From assembly GCA_028279405.1 (NCBI GenBank), contig JANQNU010000020.1, forward strand, positions 62,001-126,000: 64,000 nucleotides of DNA, read 5' to 3'. Of this stretch, positions 25,019 to 33,057 are shown in pieces. Both the position numbers and the translations under genes were made by a program. The notes under the pieces were generated by a model that saw only the letters and a program-made list of their open reading frames with translations, made no database searches and was not told where the DNA came from. The stretch's first letter is position 1; each line of letters opens with the position of its first letter. The stretch is from Phycisphaerae bacterium (GTDB lineage: Bacteria; Planctomycetota; Phycisphaerae; UBA1845; Fen-1342).

Positions 25019-25099
25019 CGATCCGTAGCGGGTATCAACAGGAATCGTAGTCACAAACAGCGTCCCGACACGCGCAGCAAGCTACCCGTGCCCCCCACC

Positions 25100-25122
25100 A
25101 CGCTCCCCTTTGGAGCGTTTTT
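25100..25122. terminator. GCTCC/GGAGC hairpin after the prolyl oligopeptidase gene
   Basis: ACGCTCC (25100-25106) and GGAGCGT (25112-25118) pair around CCTTT, with a T-run to 25122 on the plus strand. The neighbouring genes are on the minus strand, so it may protect the 3' end of the peptidase mRNA and also stop antisense transcription. Similar GCTCC/GGAGC hairpins are at 22992-23016 and 30326-30343. Confidence 0.55.
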
Positions 25123-25139
25123 CTTCCGGGTCGCTGCAA

Positions 25140-27350
25140 TTAGCGGGTTTTCTCGCTCATTGGCGTCTCTTCCTTGCTCATCGAGCCGTTGAGGCGTAGC
25201 TCACGGACCAGAAACGCCCAACGGTCCGCGGCTTCCTCGATAATCTTCGACGTCGGCTTGCCGGCACCATGACCGGCGCGGGTCTCGATTCGAATCAGCA
25301 CCGGGTTGTCGCCATGATGCGCGGCCTGAAGCGCCGATGCGAACTTGAAGCTGTGCGACGGCACGACGCGATCATCGTGGTCGCCGGTCGTAATCAGCGT
25401 GGAGGGGTAGCGGGTCCCCTCCTTGAGGTTGTGCAACGGGCTGTATGCGTACAACACCCGGAAGTCATCGGGGTTCTCAGCGCTGCCATAGTCGGATACC
25501 CAGGCCCAACCGATCGTGAATTTGTGGAATCGCAGCATGTCGAGCACGCCGACTGCCGGCAGTGCGGCTCCGAACAGTTCCGGCCGCTGGGTCATGCAGG
25601 CGCCAACCAGCAGACCGCCGTTGCTGCCGCCGCCGATAGCCAGCCGCTCGGAGCGGGTGTACTTGTTCTCGATCAACCACTCGGCCGCCGCGATGAAGTC
25701 GTCGAAGACGTTCTGCTTGTTCTTGAGCCGACCGCTATTGTGCCACTCCTTGCCGTATTCGCCACCGCCGCGAATGTTGGCCACCGCATAAACCCCGCCC
25801 ATTTCGAGCCACACGAGATTGCTGACGGAAAAACGCGGCGTCACCGGGATGTTGAAACCGCCGTAACCGTAGAGATATGTCGGGTGCGTCCCGTCGAGCG
25901 TCAGGCCCTTGCGGTGCGTAATGAACATCGGCACCCGGGTGCCGTCCTTACTGGTGTAGAAGACCTGTCGCGTCTCGTACGCCGACGGGTCGAAGTCCAC
26001 CTTTGCCGATCGGAAGACCGCGCTCTTGCCGGTCCGCATATCGTAGCGATAGATCGTCGGCGGCCGGGTGAAGCTCTCGAACTCATAGAACGTCTCGGTG
26101 TCATCACGATCGCCGGAGAACCCGGAGGCCGCTCCGATCCCCGGCAGATCGACGTCGCGCAAATGCTTGCCCGAGAGGTCGAAGATCCGCACGACGGTTT
26201 GCGCATCCTTGAGGTACGTGCAGACGAACTTGTCGTCGATCACATCGACGCCATTGAGCGTCTCATCGACCTGCGGAATGATGGTCTTCCACGCAGACCG
26301 CTCCGGTTGGCGCGTGTCGATCGCAATCACCTGACCGCGCGGCGCACCGACATCCGTGAAGAACCAGAACGTCGAACCGTCGTTGTCGATAAACGAGTAC
26401 TGGGCATCAAAGTCGTCGAGCAGCGGCACGACCGCACTCTCGGGCGCGCTCAGCGACTTGTAGTAGACGCGGTTCTTGCGCTCGGTACCCTTCCAGATCG
26501 TGATGATGAGATACTGACCGTCATCACTCACGCTCCCGGAAAACCCCCATTCCTTCTGATCGGGCCGCTGGTAGACGATCGTGTCCGCCGATTGCGGCGT
26601 GCCCAGCTTGTGATAGCAGAGCTTCTGGTAATAGTTCAGGGCTTCGTACTCATTGCTGCCGGCCTTCGGCTCGTCGTAGCGACTGTAATAGAAGCCATCC
26701 CCGTTCTTGTCCCAGGCGGCGCCGGAGAATTTCACCCATTTCAGATGGTCCTCCAGGTCCTTGCCGGTCGCGATATCGCGGACCCGAAACTCGACCCAGT
26801 CGGAACCGGCAGCCGACGTGCCATACACCATCCGGTTCCCGTCGTCACTGACGGCGGTCGCGCCCAACGCGACCGTACCGTCCGCGGAAAGCCGGTTAGG
26901 GTCGATCAACACGCGTGGCGAATCGTCCAGCGACCGCGCGGTGTAGAGCACGGACTGGTTCTGCAGGCCGTCGTTGCGACGGTAGAAGTACCGACCGCCC
27001 TCCTCGCGCGGCACCGAGAACTTCTCGTAGTCCCACAATGACGTCAGACGCTCCTGGATCGCCTTCCGCTCCGAGATTTGCTCGAGGTATCCGAAGGTGA
27101 CCTCGTTCTGCGCCGCAACCCACGCCGCTGTCTCGGCCGAATCGAGATCTTCCAGCCAGCGATACGGGTCGGCAACCTTCGTCCCGTGGTAGTCGTCGAT
27201 GACGGCGTCCTTCCGGGTCGGCGGATACTCCCCCACGGTGCCGGAAACGGCGGTCCCGCCCAGGAGGGCGAGCGTGGCAAGCACCGACGCGTAAGCAACG
27301 CCGCGTGCGGCGTGACGCCGGCCGCGAAAACGGAAATGTGCGTCGTTCAT
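25140..27350 (-). CDS. Exported prolyl oligopeptidase (S9A)
   Basis: This protein of 736 residues has an N-terminal export segment ('ASVLATLALLGGTAVSG'). The propeller part opens with 'DDYHGTKVADPYRWLEDLDSAET', a signature of prolyl oligopeptidases. The alpha/beta hydrolase part has 'IGGGSNGGLLVGACMTQRP' (Ser about 576), 'TTGDHDDRVVPSHSFKF' (Asp about 660) and 'ETRAGHGAGKPTSK' (His about 694). It cleaves short peptides after proline, probably in the periplasm. ATG 27350 has GGAGG six bases upstream. It is divergent from fumC. The NagB fusion downstream has no evident functional link. Confidence 0.94.
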   Translation of the reverse strand: MNDAHFRFRGRRHAARGVAYASVLATLALLGGTAVSGTVGEYPPTRKDAVIDDYHGTKVADPYRWLEDLDSAETAAWVAAQNEVTFGYLEQISERKAIQERLTSLWDYEKFSVPREEGGRYFYRRNDGLQNQSVLYTARSLDDSPRVLIDPNRLSADGTVALGATAVSDDGNRMVYGTSAAGSDWVEFRVRDIATGKDLEDHLKWVKFSGAAWDKNGDGFYYSRYDEPKAGSNEYEALNYYQKLCYHKLGTPQSADTIVYQRPDQKEWGFSGSVSDDGQYLIITIWKGTERKNRVYYKSLSAPESAVVPLLDDFDAQYSFIDNDGSTFWFFTDVGAPRGQVIAIDTRQPERSAWKTIIPQVDETLNGVDVIDDKFVCTYLKDAQTVVRIFDLSGKHLRDVDLPGIGAASGFSGDRDDTETFYEFESFTRPPTIYRYDMRTGKSAVFRSAKVDFDPSAYETRQVFYTSKDGTRVPMFITHRKGLTLDGTHPTYLYGYGGFNIPVTPRFSVSNLVWLEMGGVYAVANIRGGGEYGKEWHNSGRLKNKQNVFDDFIAAAEWLIENKYTRSERLAIGGGSNGGLLVGACMTQRPELFGAALPAVGVLDMLRFHKFTIGWAWVSDYGSAENPDDFRVLYAYSPLHNLKEGTRYPSTLITTGDHDDRVVPSHSFKFASALQAAHHGDNPVLIRIETRAGHGAGKPTSKIIEEAADRWAFLVRELRLNGSMSKEETPMSEKTR

Positions 27351-27622
27351 GTGGTTCCTCCGACGAAATTCGTCCGTCTCGTACGGCTCCAAACCCGAAC
27401 AACCCATTATGGGGCAAACCGCTCCCGCACGAAAGACACGCCCCCGCGAGAGAAGATAGAGCCCCGGATTACGCCAATCGCTCCTCATCATGCAGGTTGC
27501 CGTCCGAGAGCCCGCTGCCGCTCGGGACCGGCGCCGCCGTTCTTTCGCGCCGTACGCGAATCCGCTACCATCGGTGGTAGACGATCGGCGATGAGAACAC
27601 GACCCATTCGAGGAGCGGATTG
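27351..27622. promoter_or_regulatory. Divergent intergenic region of the peptidase and fumC genes
   Basis: This 272-base gap carries the start signals of two divergent genes. CTACCA-TCGG-TGGTAG, a 6-bp inverted repeat, lies at about 27567-27582 and could be a regulatory site. No clear -35/-10 pair was found. AGGAG at 27611-27615 serves fumC. Confidence 0.35.
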
Positions 27623-29017
27623 ATGTCCGAAACGCGTATCGAAAAGGATTCCATGGGCGAGATGCAGGTGCCCGCGGACGCCCTGTGGGGAGCCTCCACC
27701 CAACGGGCCCACCTGAACTTCCCCATCAGCGGCACCCGCTTCGGGCGCAAGTTCATTCGGGCACTCGGACTGGTCAAATACGCATGCGCGATGGCCAACG
27801 AGTCGCTCGGCAAGCTCGACGGAAAACTGGCCGGCGCCATCAAGCAGGCGGCGCGGGAAGTCGCCGACGGCAAGTGGGATGACCATTTCATCGTCGACAT
27901 CTTTCAGACCGGCTCCGGCACCAGCACCAACATGAACGCCAACGAGGTCATCGCCAACCGCGCGATGCAGATCGGCGGCGACACCCTGGCCGGCACGCGA
28001 ATCCATCCCAACGACCATGTCAACATGGGTCAGTCCTCGAACGACGTGATCCCGACCGTTGCCCATGTCGCGGTCACCGAAGCGCTGCACCACGAGTTGA
28101 TGCCCCACCTGCACGGCCTGTGCAAGTCCCTGACGGCCAAGGCCGAAGAGTTCAAGGAGATCATCAAGATCGGCCGCACGCACTTGATGGACGCCACGCC
28201 GATCACGCTCGGACAGGAGTTCTCAGGCTACGTCAGCCAGATCAGCCACGCCGAGCGACGGGTCATGAACTGCGTCATCAAACTGCGCGAGCTTCCGATC
28301 GGCGGCACCGCAGTCGGCACCGGCATCAATACGCATCCGGAATTCGCGCAGCGCGTCTGCGAGGTGTTGAACCACGAGACCGAAGAGGCGTATCACGAAG
28401 CCCCGAACCACTTCGAGGCACAGGCAGCGAACGATGCGATGATCGAAATCGCCGCCGTGCTCAAGACCGTCGCCGTCAGCATCGCGAAGATCGCCAACGA
28501 CATCCGCCTCATGGGTAGCGGACCGCGTTGCGGCGTCGGCGAGCTGATCCTCCCCGCGATCCAACCGGGAAGCTCGATCATGCCCGGAAAGGTCAACCCG
28601 GTGGTATGCGAATCCGTCATTCAGGTCGCGGCGCAGGTTGTCGGCTGTGACGCGACGGTCACCTGGGCCGCAGGCATGCTCAGCAACTTCGAGTTGCACG
28701 TCGGACACCCGGTGATCGCACGCAACATTCTCGAAGCCGTCCGGATCCTCGGAAACGCCTGCGACGTGTTCGTCGATAAGTGCATCGACGGGCTCAAGGC
28801 TAACCGCGCCCGCTGTGCCGAGCTGGTCGAGCAATCACTGGCGATGTGCACGAGCCTCGCACCGCATATCGGCTACGACCAGGCTGCGGCCATCGCCAAA
28901 GAGGCCCACGCATCCGGTCGTACTGTGCGAGAGGTCGCGCTTGAGAAGAAGGTGCTGGACGCCGACCGGCTCGAAGCGTTGCTCGACCCGACGACCATGA
29001 CGCGCCCGAGCGAGTAG
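27623..29017 (+). CDS. fumC: Class II fumarate hydratase
   Basis: This 464-residue enzyme interconverts fumarate and L-malate in the citric acid cycle. Diagnostic segments are 'FQTGSGTSTNMNANEVIANRA', 'HVNMGQSSNDVIPT', 'GRTHLMDATPITLGQEFSGY', 'PIGGTAVGTGIN' and the superfamily signature 'GSSIMPGKVNP' near residues 316-326, all as in fumarase C. ATG 27623 is preferred over TTG 27620 because AGGAG is then seven bases away. The length matches the family. An aminotransferase gene follows 53 bases downstream, on the same strand. Confidence 0.96.
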   Translation: MSETRIEKDSMGEMQVPADALWGASTQRAHLNFPISGTRFGRKFIRALGLVKYACAMANESLGKLDGKLAGAIKQAAREVADGKWDDHFIVDIFQTGSGTSTNMNANEVIANRAMQIGGDTLAGTRIHPNDHVNMGQSSNDVIPTVAHVAVTEALHHELMPHLHGLCKSLTAKAEEFKEIIKIGRTHLMDATPITLGQEFSGYVSQISHAERRVMNCVIKLRELPIGGTAVGTGINTHPEFAQRVCEVLNHETEEAYHEAPNHFEAQAANDAMIEIAAVLKTVAVSIAKIANDIRLMGSGPRCGVGELILPAIQPGSSIMPGKVNPVVCESVIQVAAQVVGCDATVTWAAGMLSNFELHVGHPVIARNILEAVRILGNACDVFVDKCIDGLKANRARCAELVEQSLAMCTSLAPHIGYDQAAAIAKEAHASGRTVREVALEKKVLDADRLEALLDPTTMTRPSE

Positions 29018-29070
29018 TTTATTTCCTCGACGTCATTACGGCCCCCTACCGGCGCCTGAGTATCCGAGCC

Positions 29071-30279
29071 ATGAAAATCAGCCAGTTGGCCCAGTCCATC
29101 GAGCCGTCCGCGACCCTGCATCTGAACCAGACGGCCGCCAGCCTGAAAGCGCAAGGCGAACCGGTGATTCACCTCGGCGGCGGCGAACCGCTGAGCAAGT
29201 CGCCGGATAGTGCGATCACCGGAGCGGAGCAGATCCTCCAGACAGGTGAGATCCGTTACGGACCGGTGGACGGCATCGCGCCACTCAAGGAAGCAATCGT
29301 CGACTACACCGAGCAGTTTTACGGCCGACGAGTCCTGCCCGACCACATCATCGCCTCGGCGGGCGCCAAGCAGTCGGTAATGCTCGCGTTGCAGGCGATC
29401 GTAAACCCGGGTGATGAGGTCGTGTTCTGCTCCCCCTACTGGGTCAGCTATCCCGACATGGTTCGGCTGGCGGGTGGCGTGCCGGTCATCGTCGGGCCAC
29501 AGGACGGGCTGCGGCCGCGCCTGGACGATGTTCGCGACGCGCTGACGCCCAAGACCAAGGCGGTGATTCTCAACAGCCCGTCGAACCCGTCGGGCCTGAT
29601 CGTATCGCGCGAGTTCGTCGCAGAACTCGTGAAGCTGTGTGAGAGTCGCGGCCTCTACCTGCTGATGGACGACATCTACCACCGCTTGCAGTTCGATGGC
29701 CGGGAGCCGATCAGCGCGTACGCGTTCTCGAACGCGGCGCAAGATGATACCCAACTCATCATCCTCAACGGCGTTTCCAAAACCTATGCGATGACCGGGT
29801 TTCGCATCGGCTGGGCGATCGCCAACCCGACCGTCCGCAAGGCGATGGCCCGCATTCAGGGGCACACGACATCCGGGCCGTGCATGGTTTCGCAGCACGC
29901 TGCGGTCGGCGCGCTCCGCGGACCGCAGGACGCCGCGGACCAGCTCAGATCTCAATTGGAACGCAACCGTGACGTGCTGGTCGAAGAGTTTCGCACGATA
30001 CCGGGCGCGGCGCTGACACCGCCGGACGCGACGTTCTACTGCTTCCCGGATTTTAGCGCAGTCGATCCGGACTCGATGAAGCTCGCCGAGATGATCCTGA
30101 AGACGGTAAAGGTCGTGGTCGTACCGGGAACCGCGTTCGGCCTCGACGGTCACCATCGCATCAGCACATGTGGTTCGGAGGCCCAGCTCCGCGAAGGCCT
30201 GGCGCGCATCCGCTGGGCGGTTAGCGCTGACGGACCACGCGAGATCGAGATCGCCGGCAAGCGCTTCGCGAAACTGTAG
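29071..30279 (+). CDS. Class I/II aminotransferase (aspartate aminotransferase-like)
   Basis: This 402-residue PLP enzyme has the 'GEPLSKSPDSA' start, 'RYGPVDGIAPLKEAI', 'NSPSNPSGLIVSREFVAEL' and 'YLLMDDIYHRLQF', with the PLP-binding lysine K237 in 'LNGVSKTYAMTGFRIGWAIA'. It fits the class Ib (AspC-like) group that transaminates aspartate, and sometimes prephenate, with 2-oxoglutarate. The end has 'FGLDGHHRISTCGSEAQLREGLARI' with the substrate-binding Arg. It is probably co-transcribed with fumC, which fits a link between fumarate/oxaloacetate and aspartate metabolism. Confidence 0.9.
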   Translation: MKISQLAQSIEPSATLHLNQTAASLKAQGEPVIHLGGGEPLSKSPDSAITGAEQILQTGEIRYGPVDGIAPLKEAIVDYTEQFYGRRVLPDHIIASAGAKQSVMLALQAIVNPGDEVVFCSPYWVSYPDMVRLAGGVPVIVGPQDGLRPRLDDVRDALTPKTKAVILNSPSNPSGLIVSREFVAELVKLCESRGLYLLMDDIYHRLQFDGREPISAYAFSNAAQDDTQLIILNGVSKTYAMTGFRIGWAIANPTVRKAMARIQGHTTSGPCMVSQHAAVGALRGPQDAADQLRSQLERNRDVLVEEFRTIPGAALTPPDATFYCFPDFSAVDPDSMKLAEMILKTVKVVVVPGTAFGLDGHHRISTCGSEAQLREGLARIRWAVSADGPREIEIAGKRFAKL

Positions 30280-30325
30280 CGGTCGCGCGTCGCTGCTCTG
30301 CCGTGTAACAAGCAGTCGTCGGGTA

Positions 30326-30343
30326 CGCTCCCTTCAAGGAGCG
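30326..30343. terminator. GCTCC/GGAGC hairpin between convergent genes
   Basis: CGCTCC pairs with GGAGCG around CTTCAA, between two convergent genes. No T-run follows. It matches the hairpin family at 22992-23016 and 25100-25118. Confidence 0.4.
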
Positions 30344-30385
30344 CTCCATCGCCGAGGATCCAGCAAGACGCCGAGATTCTGCGGC

Positions 30386-31657
30386 TTATTCGAAGACCAA
30401 CTCGTCGCCGACCTGAAACGGCTCGAACACCGTCCGCTCGATCGGCACGACAACCGCTTCGGTCGCTGTCTGCCGAACGATCCATGCGCCGCCGACGATC
30501 CGGCCCGCGCGCGTCACCAATACCGGCTGCGTCGTCATCGCGTCAGATAGCGGACGGTGAAGCGAAATGCGCCAACCCGACGCCGTATCCGCCACGAGCG
30601 CGCCAAACACGCGCCGAGGCGCTGGATCACGCTGCCCGAGCAACCGAAACTCGTCGAACGGACGAACATCGGCGCCGTCCGTGACCTCCACAATCGAGTA
30701 GCGAGCCTTGACGCTACGGAGCGTTCCGGTACCGATGACTTGTCCGTCGCGCAAAAAACGCCCGGCGGCGTCTGCCATCACGCCGTCGTCGAGGCCGGCA
30801 TCAATCACGGCGCCGGTCGTGCCCACGTCCAGCACGCGATAACGCACGCGCCCCGCCGTCACGTCGGCCGACGTCCGGAACCGGACCGCATCGCCGACCA
30901 TGATCGGCGACATCGACGTCGGTCGGCCGGCCGACTGCCAGGGCATCACCGCCAGGCCGCGCCATAACGCCTGCACAACGCGCGTCCACGACGCGCCACC
31001 CGTAGGCGCCACGGGCTGCGTTGACGGCTGTCGCGCGCTATCGCGCGGCGTGGTGCCGTCCGCGCCCGACGGCATCGTCCGCTCGGCGAGCACGCGTACA
31101 TACGCGAATAAATCGTCGGTGCGTTCAATCACGCCCAGGCCGATGATGTAACCCTCGCGGACGATCTGGACTTGCGGCCGGATGTTGGCCAGCGATCCAG
31201 GATGTGCAACCCAGGCCCGCGGCTGCTCCTGCCCGCGATCAAGCAGCGAAACGGCGCTGCGCAACGCTCCTCGCTCCCGCCGAGCCGGCGACGGCCAGAG
31301 CGCGACGCGTTGACCGATCGTGATCGGCGGATTCTCCGCCAGCGGCTCAACGCGACAGAAACTGACTTGCCCCTCCACCGACACGACGTCCAACCGAGCG
31401 ATCGGCTGACGACGATATCGAGCCAGGAACCGGTCGCCGACAACCACGCCGTGCGCCGCGCCCGCGTCGATCCATAGCGCGGCTCGGCCCGGCCCGATTG
31501 TCGTCACCCGCGCAAACCACTCGAGCGCAGTTGGACCAACCCGCAGGCCAACGATCGTATCGCCCGGAACCGCCGGCGGTCGCGACTCGTCCGCGCGCAC
31601 TCCCGTAATGAGTACGATCGCCACGAGAATTCGATGGATGGTCTCCTGCCGACTCAC
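30386..31657 (-). CDS. Exported protein with repeated beta-barrel-like modules
   Basis: This protein of about 423 residues has an export signal ('QETIHRILVAIVLITGVRADE'). It contains at least two or three similar modules: 'AALWIDAGAAHGVVVGDRFLARYRRQPIARLDVVSVEGQVSFCRVEP', 'GAVIDAGLDDGVMADAAGRFLRDGQVIGTGTLRSVKARYSIVEV' and, more weakly, 'TQPVLVTRAGRIVGGAWIVRQTATEAVVVPIE'. Each reads as a small beta barrel with 'DaGlddGV...GDrFL' spacing, resembling the repeats of MreC-like periplasmic proteins. I did not recognise a family. The start is a GTG with no clear ribosome site and is uncertain. Confidence 0.6.
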   Translation of the reverse strand: MSRQETIHRILVAIVLITGVRADESRPPAVPGDTIVGLRVGPTALEWFARVTTIGPGRAALWIDAGAAHGVVVGDRFLARYRRQPIARLDVVSVEGQVSFCRVEPLAENPPITIGQRVALWPSPARRERGALRSAVSLLDRGQEQPRAWVAHPGSLANIRPQVQIVREGYIIGLGVIERTDDLFAYVRVLAERTMPSGADGTTPRDSARQPSTQPVAPTGGASWTRVVQALWRGLAVMPWQSAGRPTSMSPIMVGDAVRFRTSADVTAGRVRYRVLDVGTTGAVIDAGLDDGVMADAAGRFLRDGQVIGTGTLRSVKARYSIVEVTDGADVRPFDEFRLLGQRDPAPRRVFGALVADTASGWRISLHRPLSDAMTTQPVLVTRAGRIVGGAWIVRQTATEAVVVPIERTVFEPFQVGDELVFE

Positions 31658-32110
31658 AACCGCGAATTTTGGTCGCGGGAAGCGCGCCGAGCAAGCTATC
31701 GCAATGCTCACCGGGGGACTGAAGAGATGCCTCGGTCCGTCCCCCGCCAAGGACAGGGTGTGGCACCGACACCCGACCAGACGCTCGACACAACGAGCCC
31801 GCGGGTGCCCCATCCCTTCTAGGGATGGGGGACTGAGAAAAGCCTCTGTCCATCCTCCGCTCCAGGATGGTGGGACACCGACAGACACTCGACACAACGA
31901 GCCCCGAGCGCAAGCGAGCGGTCCATGGCGGGCGAGACGCCCGCCCCACCCCTTTGGCTCTTGATCCCCTCGCTCGCGCTCGGGGCTCGTGGCGTTCGAT
32001 CCGCGCGGGCCGGAGCCGAGCACCGTCAATGCGAGCCGCGAGCGCGAGCGAGCGGTCCGCCGTGATCGTCGCGGCGCGCTCAGTGCCCCGATCGGGTATG
32101 ATCGCCTTTC
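31658..32110. repeat. Largest composite repeat cluster
   Basis: A GGGGGACTGA-type element lies near 31710 and again near 31827, each followed by a CACCGACA/ACACTCGACACAACGAGCC segment (31765-31800 and 31872-31901), so the unit appears duplicated. A CTAG hairpin lies at 31808-31830 and a CCATCCT/AGGATGG hairpin near 31850-31870. GC-rich repeat copies are at 31898-31921 (inverted), 31968-31989 and 32032-32055 (inverted). TATGAT at 32097-32102 precedes the next gene. Confidence 0.75.
32097..32102 (+). promoter_or_regulatory. TATGAT -10-like element before the YdjY-type gene
   Basis: TATGAT lies 8 bases before the GTG at 32111, the same spacing as at moaA, and is embedded in the 15-base sequence shared with 21195-21209. 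A leaderless transcript is possible. Confidence 0.4.
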
Positions 32111-33052
32111 GTGGAACGCAAACGAAACAGCTTCGTTCGGCGCTGGCGGCCAGTGCTAAGCTTGGCCGCGTCCATTCTGTTCGTGCTCGCTGCGGACGCA
32201 CCGCCGACCACCAGCCGCCCGAGCGGTCGGGCCGCGTCGAAGCCGGCGCGGATGGGCCAGTTTCAGCCTGGGGTGCGTATCGACTGGGCCCGTATGCGGG
32301 TGCTGGTTCAGGCGCGGGTCGTTCTGCGCGAAGGTCCGCTCGAGTTCTTCGCGTGCTTCCCGGGCAAACAACACGAGAGCATTCTTTTGATCGAGGCCAG
32401 CGCCGAGTCCGTCTATCGAGCGCTCGGACTGATCGGCATCGAGCCTGGGGCGCCCGCGCGCTGGGATCCCCGCGAGGAAACGTGGACACGCGCCAGTGGC
32501 GATTTGGTCGATGTCTTCGTCCAAGTCGACAATAAGACGCCCCTCCCCGCTTTCTCCTGGCTGAAGTCGATCGAATACGACACGGTCCCCGTCGCGCAGC
32601 CGTGGGTGTTCGCAGGCTCGCAACGCACCAACGACGGCACACTCGCGGCGCAGTTGAGTGGCGCGGGCATCGCGCTGGTCGACTTCAGCGACAGCCTACT
32701 CAGCCTTCGCGGCAGCCATTCCAGTAGCGATACGGCTTTGTGGGTGGTGGTCAACCAACCGCGCGTTCCGCCTAAAGATGCGCAAGTGCAGCTGGTGTTG
32801 CAAGCGGCGCGGGTCGTCGAACGACATTTCACGGTGGACCCGCGCGGCGCAACATTTGTCGGTGGCCGCTACGTTCCGCTGCCCACGTTCGTCGAACTCG
32901 TAGCATTGCAGCATCGCCTAACGAACGAAACGGTCCGCATCGAAAACGCCTGCCGCATTCGCAGCGTGTCGGATCGACTCGGCCAGATACTGACCGACGC
33001 CGAGCTTACGCCCGCCGACTGGCAGTGGGTGCCTGCAACCGCGGTCCAATAG
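32111..33052 (+). CDS. Exported YdjY-domain protein
   Basis: This 313-residue protein has an export signal ('PVLSLAASILFVLAADA'). Residues about 50-110 contain 'VRIDWARMRVLVQARVVLREGPLEFFACFPGKQHESILLIEASAESVYRALGLIGIEPG', which is the YdjY domain of planctomycete-type exported proteins. A second similar half follows ('SGDLVDVFVQVDNKTPLPAFSWLKSIEYDTVPVAQPWVFAGSQ'). The role is unknown. The start is a GTG at 32111. It is convergent with the S9 peptidase, with only five bases between stops. Confidence 0.8.
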   Translation: MERKRNSFVRRWRPVLSLAASILFVLAADAPPTTSRPSGRAASKPARMGQFQPGVRIDWARMRVLVQARVVLREGPLEFFACFPGKQHESILLIEASAESVYRALGLIGIEPGAPARWDPREETWTRASGDLVDVFVQVDNKTPLPAFSWLKSIEYDTVPVAQPWVFAGSQRTNDGTLAAQLSGAGIALVDFSDSLLSLRGSHSSSDTALWVVVNQPRVPPKDAQVQLVLQAARVVERHFTVDPRGATFVGGRYVPLPTFVELVALQHRLTNETVRIENACRIRSVSDRLGQILTDAELTPADWQWVPATAVQ

Positions 33053-33057
33053 CGCCG

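Noticed and set aside
27488-28183. Minus-strand frame antisense to fumC
   Set aside because: The overlapping plus-strand frame encodes a highly conserved fumarase, so the antisense frame is a by-product of GC-rich codon usage.
31347-32642. 431-codon minus-strand frame through the repeat cluster
   Set aside because: It consists mainly of translated repeat sequence and overlaps two better-supported genes.
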